A stretch of DNA of 64,000 bases from Puia dinghuensis (GTDB lineage Bacteria > Bacteroidota > Bacteroidia > Chitinophagales > Chitinophagaceae): assembly GCF_014642875.1 (NCBI RefSeq), contig NZ_BMJC01000001.1:1531335-1595334 (forward strand), given 5' to 3'. The number at the start of each line of letters is the position of its first letter. The stretch's first letter is position 1. The position numbers were made by a program, and so were the translations under genes. Below, one piece after another: positions 1 to 8,089 of this stretch. The notes under the pieces are model-generated. The model saw only the letters and a list, made by a program, of their open reading frames with translations, made no database searches and was not told the DNA's origin.

Positions 1-113
1 AGCCTCTTCAAATGATCGGAGAAAGTTGTATTCAATTGTTCTGTCAACGTTTTCCTGTGGCCGCACGTAGTGAGAAACAACAAGGCGAATGCCGCAAGCG
101 TGAATTTTCTCAT
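1..113 (-). CDS. Lipoprotein N-terminus, cut by window edge
   Basis: Reading the minus strand from an ATG at 113, an open frame runs off the left edge for 37 codons. It begins MRKFTLAAFALLFLTTCGHR: a basic N-terminus, a hydrophobic stretch of about 13 residues and a lipobox-like LTTC with Cys at residue 17. This is what a Bacteroidota lipoprotein signal looks like, although Thr at -1 is not the commonest residue. The rest of the gene lies outside the window, so no function can be given. It is divergent from the sensor kinase at 246. The call rests on the signal peptide alone. Confidence 0.6.
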   Translation of the reverse strand, partial: MRKFTLAAFALLFLTTCGHRKTLTEQLNTTFSDHLKR

Positions 114-245
114 ACGCGTCTTATTTACATATTAAGTTACAACTATTTTCACATAACGAATAGAACGAACCCTAACCGCCTTGTCATACATTTACTAATA
201 AAAAACTATAAATATTGCAGACCTTTATCGCCGCTAGAATAACCT

Positions 246-3200
246 ATGTCCTGTCGCATACGATTACTTCCTATACTATTCCTTCTCCAGCTTCAATGCC
301 TGGCATCGAGAGCACAGTCAATCGCTCCCGGGTATACCATAACCAATTATAACAGTGATAACGCCCTCCCTCAGAACAGCATCAATGAAATGGCCTTCGA
401 CAGAAACGGCTTTCTATGGATTGCGACCCATATGGGCTTGGTCCGCTTTGACGGCAGGAATTTCCGCGAATACAACATGGCCAACTCCCCTGCCCTGTAT
501 TCCAACAGGGTTCAAGCGACCATCCGGTCAAAGTCTTCCGGGAAAATAATCATCGAGCCGGTGTTTCCCTCCGACCGTATCCTGACGGTCACCGACGACT
601 ACCAGCTAATAGAGGATAGCCTCCTCTCCGCTAATGCCCGGCAATCTCACCTACGCAGCAGCCCGCTATTCACTTACGACCACCTCTTTAAGAGGTGGGC
701 AGCCGGTGACACCACGGTCTTCGACGGACTATTCATCAGGCTCCACCTCAACAGCGACATCCTTACGGTGAACGAACGACAAGCCTATGCAAGAAAAGAT
801 GAACATTATTACTACCTGGATGATAATACCGCCGATGTTCAACCGCTGTCGGAGATTTCCGGCCATCAGCTCAAGATCCAATTCATGGTAGGCGATGTCT
901 ATATCTTTGTGGACAGACAGAATCGGCTCTATGCCTATAAGGCTGGGCTCTTGCAGAAGATCACCGGGAGCCCCCGGCTCATGCAACTGCTGGGCGAGGT
1001 AGACGTCATCGGACCCTACCCGATACAGGCTGCCTTGCGGGCATTCAGGGACGACAACCACAGCTTCCTCGTACACAAAGGCGATATCCTGCTGCTTAGC
1101 ATCATCAATGGGCAACTGGATGCCGAAACATTGGCCGCCAATACGCCCATAAGGAATGTCAATGGCCTCATCTATGACCAGCAAAATAAGATCATATACG
1201 TAGGTACAGCAACCAGCGGCCTGTATATTCTCAAAAAACAGGAATTCCAAAGACTCTTCTTTTCGAGCGACAATTATATCATCAATAGCATGTACGCGCA
1301 GGTGGAATTATCCGATGGCAATATCCTCACCTCCTCCGGTATCCTCAACCGCCGCAATAAAATAAACATCCCTACGCCGGGTATCTACGATCGCCCGGCC
1401 TTCCTACGCTCATCAGACGGCCATATCTGGTATTGTTCCTATGGCTGGTTAAAAAGAACCGACTCCAATCTGCATGAAATTTCGAACATCACCAACCTCG
1501 GCGACATCACCTACGTTGGCATCTGGGTCACTTCGATCGTCGAAGCCGACAATAAAGACATCCTGTTCAGCACTCAGAAAAAACTATTCCGGGTGAGAGG
1601 AACAACGGCAACCCTTTTGCTCGACACCAGAGCATCGCTGCAGAACGCTGAAATAATGACGATCAGGCAAGTGAGTTCAAATGATCTTTGGATCGGCACC
1701 GACGCAGGATTGTTTTCTTATAACCTGCAACACAATACGGTAAGCCGGGTGCCCGGATTGGAGAAGGCCACTATCAGAGCGATCTATAAAGCCAGGGATG
1801 GCAGCATCTGGATCGGCACCTACGGCCAGGGATTTTATAAGTACGTCAATGGCTGCTTTCTCCGGATGCCGATGGATGCCGTGGGCAACCTGGCCAGCGT
1901 CCATTGTTTCCTGGAAGACAAACACGGGAATTTCTGGCTGCCCACCAACAAGGGGCTCTTCAAGGTGGCAAAAAGCGAACTGGACAGCTTCGCATCGGGC
2001 AAAAAGAAAGACGTCTTCTATTATTACTTCGACAAGCAATCGGGATTCGCCACCAATGAATTCAATGGCGGATGCAGTCCCTGTGGTATTGTCACAAAAG
2101 ATGGCCGCTTTTCTCTCCCCTCCCTGGATGGGTTGGTACAATTCGATCCGGACAGTGTGACGATCATCCCTCCTGCCAACCCTATCTTCATAGACCGGCT
2201 TTCCGCGGATGAAAAGAAAGTGCTTTCCGGTGATAATTTCAAACAAAAGCAGGACGCGGGTCCCTTGGTTTTTACCGTTTCTTCGCCCTATTACGGCAAC
2301 CCGGTCAACCTGTACATGGAATATTCCATTCCCCAGCTCGACAGTAACTGGCATCCTGTGAACAAAGACGGCAGGCTGGAGCTCACCGGTTTGGGCCATG
2401 GCAGCTATACATTTACCATCCGAAAGCAGAATGGAGATGGCACGTACAGCTATAAAACGGTAAGATGGACCATACTCCCTTATTGGTACGAGACCATCTG
2501 GTTCCGGCTCCTGGCTGCCGTGGTGATCATCAGTATCCTCCCGCTCATGCTCTGGACGCGCTATTTGCGGCAACTGGCAAGAGCCAGGCAGCTCGAACAA
2601 AAGGTGGCAGAAAGGACGGAGGCGCTGTCTGAAAGCAACCGGATAAAAGAAAAAATGATCGCCATTATCCTGCACGATCTGCGTTCGCCCCTCCGCTTCC
2701 TGCATATGCTGGCTGTTCATATCTTTGAAAATTATCAAAAGGTGCCCGCACCCGAACTGGGTGAAATGTTGCAGAAGTTTCAAAATGCGACAAACGACCT
2801 GTACGGATTTACGCAGGATTTCGTGGTCTGGACAAATGCTCAGAAAGAAGGGTTCGTCGTACAACGGGAAAAAATAGTCCTGCGGGAGATCGTCGGAGAG
2901 ATCGTCTCGCTCTATGAGACCGGCGCCGATATCCGCAATAATACCGTGCTCAACCTGGTGCCCGCTGCGATCACCCTGACTTCCGACCCCCATATATTGA
3001 AAACGCTCATCCGCAACCTTACGGACAACGCCAATAAATATACCCTCAACGGGGAAATAAAGATCGAAGCAGCGCAGCATGATTCCGTCGTCAGCATCTC
3101 CATCATCGACAGCGGCAGAAGCATGGAGAAAGCGCTGGTAGAGGAGATCCTTAATAATACCTATAAAACGGAAAGCGACACCAATGGTTTTGGCTATCAC

Positions 3201-3302
3201 ATCATCCTGGAATTATTAGCCAAGATCCAGGGCCAGCTGCTCATAGATGCACCGGGCATTACAGGCAACAGGATAACCCTCCTATTCAAGACCGCCGCAT
3301 AG
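246..3302 (+). CDS. Periplasmic-propeller sensor histidine kinase
   Basis: Membrane sensor kinase of 1018 aa. Residues 1-24 form a signal peptide ending SRAQ. A long periplasmic part carries two-component-regulator propeller repeats, such as FLWIATHMGLVRF near 55 and IWIGTYGQGFYKY near 517, followed by a Y_Y_Y-type beta-sandwich near 670-745. One membrane segment lies near 752-773, then a coiled linker, an H-box HDLRSPLRFL with the phospho-acceptor His near 809, and an ATPase domain with the N-box NLTDNANKYT near 923. The D-box reads DSGRS and lacks the usual second Gly. No receiver or AraC domain follows, so it is not a one-protein hybrid system; the LuxR-type regulator at 3568 is the obvious partner. 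In Bacteroidota such propellers sense carbohydrates or envelope cues. The ligand is unknown here. Confidence 0.93.
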   Translation: MSCRIRLLPILFLLQLQCLASRAQSIAPGYTITNYNSDNALPQNSINEMAFDRNGFLWIATHMGLVRFDGRNFREYNMANSPALYSNRVQATIRSKSSGKIIIEPVFPSDRILTVTDDYQLIEDSLLSANARQSHLRSSPLFTYDHLFKRWAAGDTTVFDGLFIRLHLNSDILTVNERQAYARKDEHYYYLDDNTADVQPLSEISGHQLKIQFMVGDVYIFVDRQNRLYAYKAGLLQKITGSPRLMQLLGEVDVIGPYPIQAALRAFRDDNHSFLVHKGDILLLSIINGQLDAETLAANTPIRNVNGLIYDQQNKIIYVGTATSGLYILKKQEFQRLFFSSDNYIINSMYAQVELSDGNILTSSGILNRRNKINIPTPGIYDRPAFLRSSDGHIWYCSYGWLKRTDSNLHEISNITNLGDITYVGIWVTSIVEADNKDILFSTQKKLFRVRGTTATLLLDTRASLQNAEIMTIRQVSSNDLWIGTDAGLFSYNLQHNTVSRVPGLEKATIRAIYKARDGSIWIGTYGQGFYKYVNGCFLRMPMDAVGNLASVHCFLEDKHGNFWLPTNKGLFKVAKSELDSFASGKKKDVFYYYFDKQSGFATNEFNGGCSPCGIVTKDGRFSLPSLDGLVQFDPDSVTIIPPANPIFIDRLSADEKKVLSGDNFKQKQDAGPLVFTVSSPYYGNPVNLYMEYSIPQLDSNWHPVNKDGRLELTGLGHGSYTFTIRKQNGDGTYSYKTVRWTILPYWYETIWFRLLAAVVIISILPLMLWTRYLRQLARARQLEQKVAERTEALSESNRIKEKMIAIILHDLRSPLRFLHMLAVHIFENYQKVPAPELGEMLQKFQNATNDLYGFTQDFVVWTNAQKEGFVVQREKIVLREIVGEIVSLYETGADIRNNTVLNLVPAAITLTSDPHILKTLIRNLTDNANKYTLNGEIKIEAAQHDSVVSISIIDSGRSMEKALVEEILNNTYKTESDTNGFGYHIILELLAKIQGQLLIDAPGITGNRITLLFKTAA

Positions 3303-3510
3303 GAGACCATGTAGTGCAAAGCTTGGATTTTATACATAAGTGCTTCATAGTATTAATTGGATTTAGTGTAAGTGCTACTCTATATTCAGAGGAGAAAAAA
3401 CACAAAAATGTCATTCCGTAAATACTTAAAGCCATCCAAATCAGTTATATTTATATTATAAATGTCAATTAAACAACTATATCGATCTCTTCACCATTAT
3501 ACCTATATAC

Positions 3511-3570
3511 TTTATGACACGAGGCGCAGCCGACTGCATAACACCATTAAAAAAAAATTGATCCGTTATG
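3511..3570 (+). promoter_or_regulatory. Conserved leader element, copy 1
   Basis: The 5' leader of the response regulator at 3568 is nearly the same as the leader of the unrelated gene at 12131. Shared blocks are ATGACACGAGGC (3514-3525), AGCCGACTGCATAACACCA (3529 on) and AATTGA-NN-CGTTATGAAAA over the start codon. CATAAC (3537-3542) is complementary to GTTATG at the start codon (3565-3570, 6 bp) and also to the upstream TTATG (3512-3516, 5 bp). The two pairings exclude each other, so the leader could switch start-codon access. A 15-codon reading frame begins at 3514. Regulation is inference; the repeat and the complementarity are visible. Confidence 0.55.
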
Positions 3571-4188
3571 AAAAAGATCCTGATCGCAGATGACCACAAC
3601 ATCGTAAGGACAGGGCTCATCTTCCTTTTAAAAGGTGAGTTCATGCAGGTGGAAATAGATGAATGCCGGGATGGGAACAGCACCTGGGAAAAGATAGAGG
3701 CCAGTGAATATGATCTCGCAATCCTGGATATCTCCATGCCCTCTACCGACTCACTCGCCCTGCTGAAAAAAATATTTACCCTCAGACCCGATCAGAAGGT
3801 CCTCATCCTCACCATGAACAGTGAAGAAGTATACGCAAAAAAATACCTGCAGCTGGGCGTAAAAGGGTTTATCAACAAAGAAGCGCCCCCCTCCGAGATC
3901 CGCAAAGCCATTGTAAACATCCTCAACAACAAAAAATACATCAGCTCCAGGATGAAGGATGCGCTCACCCGGGAAGTGCTCGAAGGAGAAGGACACAACG
4001 TCTTCGATAGTTTGTCCCCGAGAGAACTGGAGATCATGAATCACCTCATCGACGGGAAAAATGTTTCGGAGATCGCCGCCATCCTCTCTGTACATATTTC
4101 GACGATCAGCACGCATAAGGCGAAGATCATGCAAAAGCTGGGGGTATCCAACATCATTGAATTAAGCAAAATGGCGCAGATGTTCTAA
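3568..4188 (+). CDS. LuxR/NarL-family response regulator
   Basis: Response regulator of 206 aa. The receiver domain has the acidic pocket IADDH at the N-terminus and the phospho-acceptor Asp54 in LAILDISMP. A C-terminal LuxR-type helix-turn-helix begins at SPRELEIMNHLIDGKNVSEI and ends with VHISTISTHKAKIMQKLGV, near residues 148-200. It lies 265 nt after the sensor kinase in the same direction and is its likely partner. Its own leader carries the conserved element also found at 12072, which suggests separate post-transcriptional control. The target genes are unknown. The ATG at 3568 is the only sensible start because it begins the receiver fold directly. Confidence 0.93.
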   Translation: MKKILIADDHNIVRTGLIFLLKGEFMQVEIDECRDGNSTWEKIEASEYDLAILDISMPSTDSLALLKKIFTLRPDQKVLILTMNSEEVYAKKYLQLGVKGFINKEAPPSEIRKAIVNILNNKKYISSRMKDALTREVLEGEGHNVFDSLSPRELEIMNHLIDGKNVSEIAAILSVHISTISTHKAKIMQKLGVSNIIELSKMAQMF

Positions 4189-4241
4189 AGCCCTATCTCA
4201 TAGGCTTGCAATTTAAGATCGAAATTCCGTATTTTCAGCGC

Positions 4242-4610
4242 ATGAACATACTAGGCAATCTGATATGGCTCATCTTCGGCGGCCTGGCGGCTGCACTGGG
4301 ATATATAGTCGGGGGATGTATATTGTGTCTCACGATCATTGGCATCCCTTTCGGCCTGCAATGCTTCAAGCTGGCCCGCCTCGAGCTCTGGCCCTTCGGG
4401 AGCAGGGTGGTGCCCGTCAATAGCGCTACAGGTTGCCTGTCCATCTTTTTCAATATACTCTGGCTGCTCTGCGGCGGGCTCTATACAGCCCTGGTGCACC
4501 TGCTGTGCGCTTTTCTGCTGTTCATTACGATCATCGGCATCCCCTTTGCCCGCCAGCATCTCAAGCTGATGGAGCTCTCGCTGATGCCTTTCGGCAAGCA
4601 GGTCCTCTAA
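4242..4610 (+). CDS. yccF: YccF-family inner membrane protein
   Basis: Small membrane protein of 122 aa with a duplicated motif: a hydrophobic helix followed by CLTIIGIPFGLQCFKLARLE near 28-47, and FITIIGIPFARQHLKLMELS in the second half. The repeated IIGIPF and the ending PFG are diagnostic of the YccF (DUF307) family, whose function is unsettled. The ATG at 4242 is used; an upstream in-frame TTG at 4206 would add 12 residues with no family similarity. It follows the response regulator by 53 nt and may be co-transcribed. It converges on the SulP gene. Confidence 0.88.
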   Translation: MNILGNLIWLIFGGLAAALGYIVGGCILCLTIIGIPFGLQCFKLARLELWPFGSRVVPVNSATGCLSIFFNILWLLCGGLYTALVHLLCAFLLFITIIGIPFARQHLKLMELSLMPFGKQVL

Positions 4611-4654
4611 TGCCGCGGTCTTCGCAGCCCCTATGCGCATCTGCATTGTGCTCC

Positions 4655-6295
4655 CTATCTGTCCGCCACGATCACCTTACTTCGCTCGATCGCCGCCTCG
4701 AATGTATCCGTCACATTTGCCTTCCCAACGGCAAATAACAATCTCGCATCCTTCAGCTCCTGCCATATCTGCTGACTATGCACCTCCGATAAGATCACTT
4801 TTATCCCCCGCTGTTTCGATTCCTTATATACGTCCCGGAGGGTCTTTATGCCGGTGGCGTCGATAATAGGCACCTTTCGCATCCGGATGATGAGCACCCT
4901 GGGATGCTCTTCGATAAACCGAATGGCATCCTTGAATTTATAGGCCGCGCCAAAAAACAACGGACCGCTTATTTCAAACACCTGGACATTTTTCGGTATC
5001 GAATAATTCACGGTCAATCCATTATCATCCCCCTCATCCTTCCACAGATTCACGGCACTGCTCTTGATGATAGTACGCATAAATAAGAAAATGGCGAGGA
5101 TCATTCCTATCTCGATCGCTACTGTCAGGTCGACCAACACCGTCAGCAGAAAGGTGGTAAGCAGAACGGCTATATCACTCCCCGGTCCTTTTAACACCGC
5201 AACAAAAGCTCTCCATTCACTCATATTATAGGCGACAACAATAAGGATGCCGGCCAGCGTAGCCATCGGAATCAGGGCAGCCCATCTGCCAAAGAAGATT
5301 AATATCAACAGCAAGGTGATGGCGTGAATCATTCCAGCGACAGGAGTGCGGCCGCCATTCTTCACATTGGTCGCAGTCCGCGCGATCGCCCCGGTGGCCG
5401 GGATGCCGCCAAAGATGGAAGAGAACAGGTTGGCAGTGCCCTGGGCCACCAGTTCCATGTTCGACCGGTGGTTGCCACCGATCATTCCATCCGCTACGAC
5501 GGCGGATAACAAGGACTCGATGCCCCCCAGCAAGGCAATGGTAAAGGCTGGTTGAATTAATTTCTTTATCGTAGAAGCATCGATAGCGGGGACCACAGGC
5601 TTGGGCAAAGAGGATGGGATATTCCCAAACCTGCTTCCGATGGTCTCGACAGGCAAATGAAGCAATTGCATCAGCACCGTGGTCAGCAGGATGGCGACCA
5701 GCGAACCGGGAATTTTAGCCGTCACCTTTGGCCAAAGAACGATAATCCCGATGGTGGCCGCACCAATAGCAAGCGTATAGGGATTTATGGTGCCGATATG
5801 CTGCACATAGCTTTTCCATTTTTCAAGGAAGTCCGCAGGGACGGCGCCCATTTTCAAACCAAGCAGGTCCTTCACCTGCGAGGATAAGATGATAAGGGCA
5901 ATACCGCTGGTGAATCCGATGATCAGCGGGTGAGGAATATATTTGATCACCGAGCCAAGCCGGGCAAAACCCATGATGATAAGCATGATACCCGCGATGA
6001 AGGTCGCGATGGTCAGACCGCCTACACCATGTGCGGCCACGATGCCATAGACGATCACGATAAATGCACCGGTAGGACCGCCAATCTGCACCCGGCTGCC
6101 TCCCAGCGCCGAGATGATAAATCCCGCGACGATGGCGGTGAACAATCCTTTTTCGGGGGATACTCCTGATGCAATGGCAAAGGCGATGGCAAGGGGAAGG
6201 GCTACGAGACCTACGATCAACCCGGCCATCAGATCTTTAAGGAAAAGCTGACGGTTATACCCTTTTAGGGTATCAAATAACTTTGGTTTGAACAT
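4655..6295 (-). CDS. SulP-family anion transporter with STAS domain
   Basis: Integral membrane protein of 546 aa. The N-terminal two thirds is the SulP carrier: FLKDLMAGLIVGLVALPLAI near 19-38, then GFIISALGGSRVQIGGPTGA. A cytosolic STAS domain follows from about 440 (VQVFEISGPLFFGAAYKFKD, then IDATGIKTL). SulP proteins move sulfate, bicarbonate or other anions by proton or sodium coupling; the substrate cannot be read here. Its start overlaps the end of the 109-aa gene upstream by 23 nt, indicating translational coupling. A Crp-type site in the divergent promoter may control both genes. Confidence 0.93.
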   Translation of the reverse strand: MFKPKLFDTLKGYNRQLFLKDLMAGLIVGLVALPLAIAFAIASGVSPEKGLFTAIVAGFIISALGGSRVQIGGPTGAFIVIVYGIVAAHGVGGLTIATFIAGIMLIIMGFARLGSVIKYIPHPLIIGFTSGIALIILSSQVKDLLGLKMGAVPADFLEKWKSYVQHIGTINPYTLAIGAATIGIIVLWPKVTAKIPGSLVAILLTTVLMQLLHLPVETIGSRFGNIPSSLPKPVVPAIDASTIKKLIQPAFTIALLGGIESLLSAVVADGMIGGNHRSNMELVAQGTANLFSSIFGGIPATGAIARTATNVKNGGRTPVAGMIHAITLLLILIFFGRWAALIPMATLAGILIVVAYNMSEWRAFVAVLKGPGSDIAVLLTTFLLTVLVDLTVAIEIGMILAIFLFMRTIIKSSAVNLWKDEGDDNGLTVNYSIPKNVQVFEISGPLFFGAAYKFKDAIRFIEEHPRVLIIRMRKVPIIDATGIKTLRDVYKESKQRGIKVILSEVHSQQIWQELKDARLLFAVGKANVTDTFEAAIERSKVIVADR

Positions 6296-6602
6296 GGTTA
6301 CGATCTGCTCCGATGGCTGGTTCTATAAATGCCTCTACTCCACTGTCCGCATCGCTGGCCCACTCCAGCAGGATCTCGCTGTCCAGCGGCGCATAAATCT
6401 CCTTTTCATTGGGGTCTTCGGGAAGCTCTCTCACCGGAACAAGGGTAAAATGATTCAGCTCTATATAATCGGCGCGTCTGTCTATCGCATATCCCTTCAC
6501 TAGCACAAATCGAAATCCGAGGTCTTTTAATTCCTGTAGGCTTTCTTTCGTCAATCTGCTGGCAGATGTGGGGTTCTCACCCCCTTTTCTTTTCCCTTTC
6601 AT
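6273..6602 (-). CDS. Hypothetical 109-aa protein coupled to SulP
   Basis: Soluble, acidic C-terminal protein of 109 aa with a basic N-terminus (MKGKRKGGENP). No family is recognised. It reads like a small globular fold, with strands around FRFVLVKGYAI and HFTLVPVREL. Its last codons overlap the SulP start by 23 nt, so the two are almost certainly one transcript, and it may be an accessory or regulatory partner of the transporter. It lacks membrane segments and a signal peptide. Existence is well supported by the overlap and the intact start; the role is unknown. Confidence 0.75.
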   Translation of the reverse strand: MKGKRKGGENPTSASRLTKESLQELKDLGFRFVLVKGYAIDRRADYIELNHFTLVPVRELPEDPNEKEIYAPLDSEILLEWASDADSGVEAFIEPAIGADRNHVQTKVI

Positions 6603-6639
6603 AGCAATGTAAATCTAGCAGAATGTCGAACAGGATGCG

Positions 6640-6653
6640 GTGACAGTTATCAC
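6640..6653. promoter_or_regulatory. Crp/Fnr-type operator, GTGA-N6-TCAC
   Basis: A perfect two-fold site GTGACAGTTATCAC lies in the 102-nt gap between the SulP unit (minus) and the Crp-like regulator (plus). It matches the half-sites GTGA and TCAC with six-base spacing used by Crp-family dimers. It sits about 35 nt upstream of the TAGCTTTG box of the regulator. The likely binder is the adjacent regulator itself; that is inference. Confidence 0.5.
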
Positions 6654-6687
6654 GGAAAAAAGTGAGGAAAATCAATTTTTAAAACGA

Positions 6688-6695
6688 TAGCTTTG
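6688..6695 (+). promoter_or_regulatory. Bacteroidota -7 promoter box
   Basis: TAGCTTTG matches the Bacteroidota -7 consensus TAnnTTTG exactly, 9 nt before the ATG of the Crp-like regulator. The upstream -33 region is T-rich but has no clear TTTG. The short leader implies transcription starts very near the start codon. Confidence 0.45.
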
Positions 6696-6704
6696 TAATA
6701 GTCT

Positions 6705-7412
6705 ATGAGTATACAAGGAATCTTTCCGATAGAGAAGTGGGATTTTAAAAGTGAATCGATACTCGCCGATTTGCCCGGGGAAGATTTGAAGTTGCTGATG
6801 GCCCGGAAGTTGGAGCAGGCCTATAAGAAAGGAGAGATCATTTTCAAAGAAGAGGCGTATCCCTCGGGAATATTTTATATCGCCCGGGGAAAGGCAAAAA
6901 AATATAAGTTGGACAAGGACGGCCGCGAACAGATCATCTATGTCGCCAACACCGGAGAACTGTTAGGCTATCACGCGATCCTTTCCGGGGACAACTATCC
7001 CGATTCCGCAGCCGTAATGGAGGACAGCATTATTGTATTCATCCCCAAGGAAGATTTTTTGGAGACGTTGCGGCAGTCCGATGTGTTGAACCGAAGGCTG
7101 CTCAAGACATTGAGCCATGAATTCGTAGTGTTGACAAACAGCCTCACCCTGTTCGCCCAACGTTCGGTAAGGGAGAGGCTGGCGCTTCAGCTGATAGTGG
7201 TCCGCGAAAAATATAAAGTGGATTTTGAACCCGGCATGCCAGTCGAGATCAATATGAGCCGCGACGACCTCGCCAGTCTCGTCGGTACTGCAAGAGAAAA
7301 CGTCGTCCGGATGCTGTCGGAATTCAAGAGTGAAGGCATCGTCGAAACCCGCGGAAGACGCATCATCGTACTCGATGTAAAAAAACTGATCAAGGTCGCC
7401 AACTTCAGTTAA
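6705..7412 (+). CDS. Crp/Fnr-family transcriptional regulator
   Basis: Regulator of 235 aa. An N-terminal cyclic-nucleotide-binding fold spans about 30-140 (YPSGIFYIARGKAKKYKLDK, later GELLGYHAILSG). A long dimer helix follows, then a winged helix with MSRDDLASLVGTARENVVRM near 183-202. It has no cysteine cluster, so it is not an oxygen-sensing FNR type. The effector-pocket residues of classical cAMP receptors are not obvious, as is usual in Bacteroidota members. It is divergent from the SulP operon across a GTGA-N6-TCAC palindrome and is a good candidate for autoregulation and SulP control. Confidence 0.92.
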   Translation: MSIQGIFPIEKWDFKSESILADLPGEDLKLLMARKLEQAYKKGEIIFKEEAYPSGIFYIARGKAKKYKLDKDGREQIIYVANTGELLGYHAILSGDNYPDSAAVMEDSIIVFIPKEDFLETLRQSDVLNRRLLKTLSHEFVVLTNSLTLFAQRSVRERLALQLIVVREKYKVDFEPGMPVEINMSRDDLASLVGTARENVVRMLSEFKSEGIVETRGRRIIVLDVKKLIKVANFS

Positions 7413-7429
7413 CCCCGGCTTCCAACCAA

Positions 7430-7951
7430 TCATTTGGCCCGAACGGCTCCAGCCTGATCATATTGTTGAAGGTATTCATCAAGATTACCCAGCCCGGCGG
7501 TAAACCCTTCCTGGAAGCCCATCTGGATGATCGTCTCCATATCGGCCTCCCGCGGGAAACTGATCTCCACCCGCACCGTCGTGACATCCCCTGACTGGCT
7601 GAACTCCTTCCGCCAATCCATCGTCGGCATATCGGGATTCTTATTACCTTCCTCATCGCAAAACGAGACCCCGGTGGTAATACGCTGGTAAGGTGCTATC
7701 GTTTTAAAGTCTACTCTGCACCAGGCGTGGTCCCCATTTGGCCCCTTCATACAATACAACCAAAAACCTCCTTCCCTGAAATCCATCGTCTTCGTCTCCG
7801 CCCGCCAGGGCTTGGGCGCCCACCACTGGTCAAGCATGTCGCTCCGCGTCCAGGCTTTCCACACCAGCTCCAGCGGGGCATCGAATTCCCTTACAACTGT
7901 CAGTCTCTTGTTTGGAAGGTCTTTTGAAAAGACCGTTTCTCGCTTCATCAT
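7430..7951 (-). CDS. SRPBCC / AHSA1-domain protein
   Basis: Protein of 173 aa with the AHSA1 hydrophobic-cavity fold: VVREFDAPLELVWKAWTRSD near the N-terminus, then LDQWWAPKPW, and a C-terminal helix MGFQEGFTAGLGNLDEYLQQ. These proteins bind lipids or other hydrophobic ligands, and some relate to Hsp90 activator Aha1; the ligand cannot be told. In many genomes such genes follow an ArsR regulator, but none is next to it here. Its promoter instead carries two palindromic operators (7983-7998, 8009-8024), so it is probably repressed by a TetR-like protein encoded elsewhere. Confidence 0.88.
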   Translation of the reverse strand: MMKRETVFSKDLPNKRLTVVREFDAPLELVWKAWTRSDMLDQWWAPKPWRAETKTMDFREGGFWLYCMKGPNGDHAWCRVDFKTIAPYQRITTGVSFCDEEGNKNPDMPTMDWRKEFSQSGDVTTVRVEISFPREADMETIIQMGFQEGFTAGLGNLDEYLQQYDQAGAVRAK

Positions 7952-7982
7952 GGTTTTTTATTTTTAGATTTTCCAATATTTG

Positions 7983-7998
7983 GCAACCGTTCAGTTGC
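7983..7998. promoter_or_regulatory. Palindromic operator 1
   Basis: GCAACCGTTCAGTTGC is an imperfect 16-bp palindrome with the same half-site, GCAAC(C), as operator 2. The centres are 26 bp apart. On the minus strand it lies just downstream of the -7 box of the AHSA1 gene, over the expected transcription start. A dimeric repressor of TetR type is the likely binder. Confidence 0.6.
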
Positions 7999-8029
7999 AA
8001 ATATACGGGCAACCGATCGGTTGCGCAAA
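7998..8029 (-). promoter_or_regulatory. Promoter of the AHSA1 gene
   Basis: On the minus strand TTTG (8026-8029) is followed after 20 nt by TATATTTG (7998-8005). This is a textbook Bacteroidota -33/-7 pair. Operator 2 fills the spacer and operator 1 follows the -7 box, so a bound repressor would block polymerase. Confidence 0.65.
8009..8024. promoter_or_regulatory. Palindromic operator 2
   Basis: GCAACCGATCGGTTGC is a perfect 16-bp palindrome sitting between the -33 and -7 boxes of the minus-strand AHSA1 promoter. It also lies 66 nt upstream of the divergent GH3 gene, so that gene may be co-controlled. The matching TetR-type regulator is not in the window. Confidence 0.65.
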
Positions 8030-8089
8030 TTTATTTTTATTTCCATTTTCTCAAATAAAAAAATATTTACATTGTGTCAAAATGACTCA

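Noticed and set aside
12-242. 76-codon plus-strand frame at the left edge
   Set aside because: It overlaps the signal-peptide frame on the minus strand, has no recognisable fold and odd composition; the divergent promoter of the kinase is expected here.
1677-3200. 507-codon minus-strand frame inside the sensor kinase
   Set aside because: It is an antisense shadow of a gene with clear kinase motifs; its translation is rich in Asp/His/Gly without domains.
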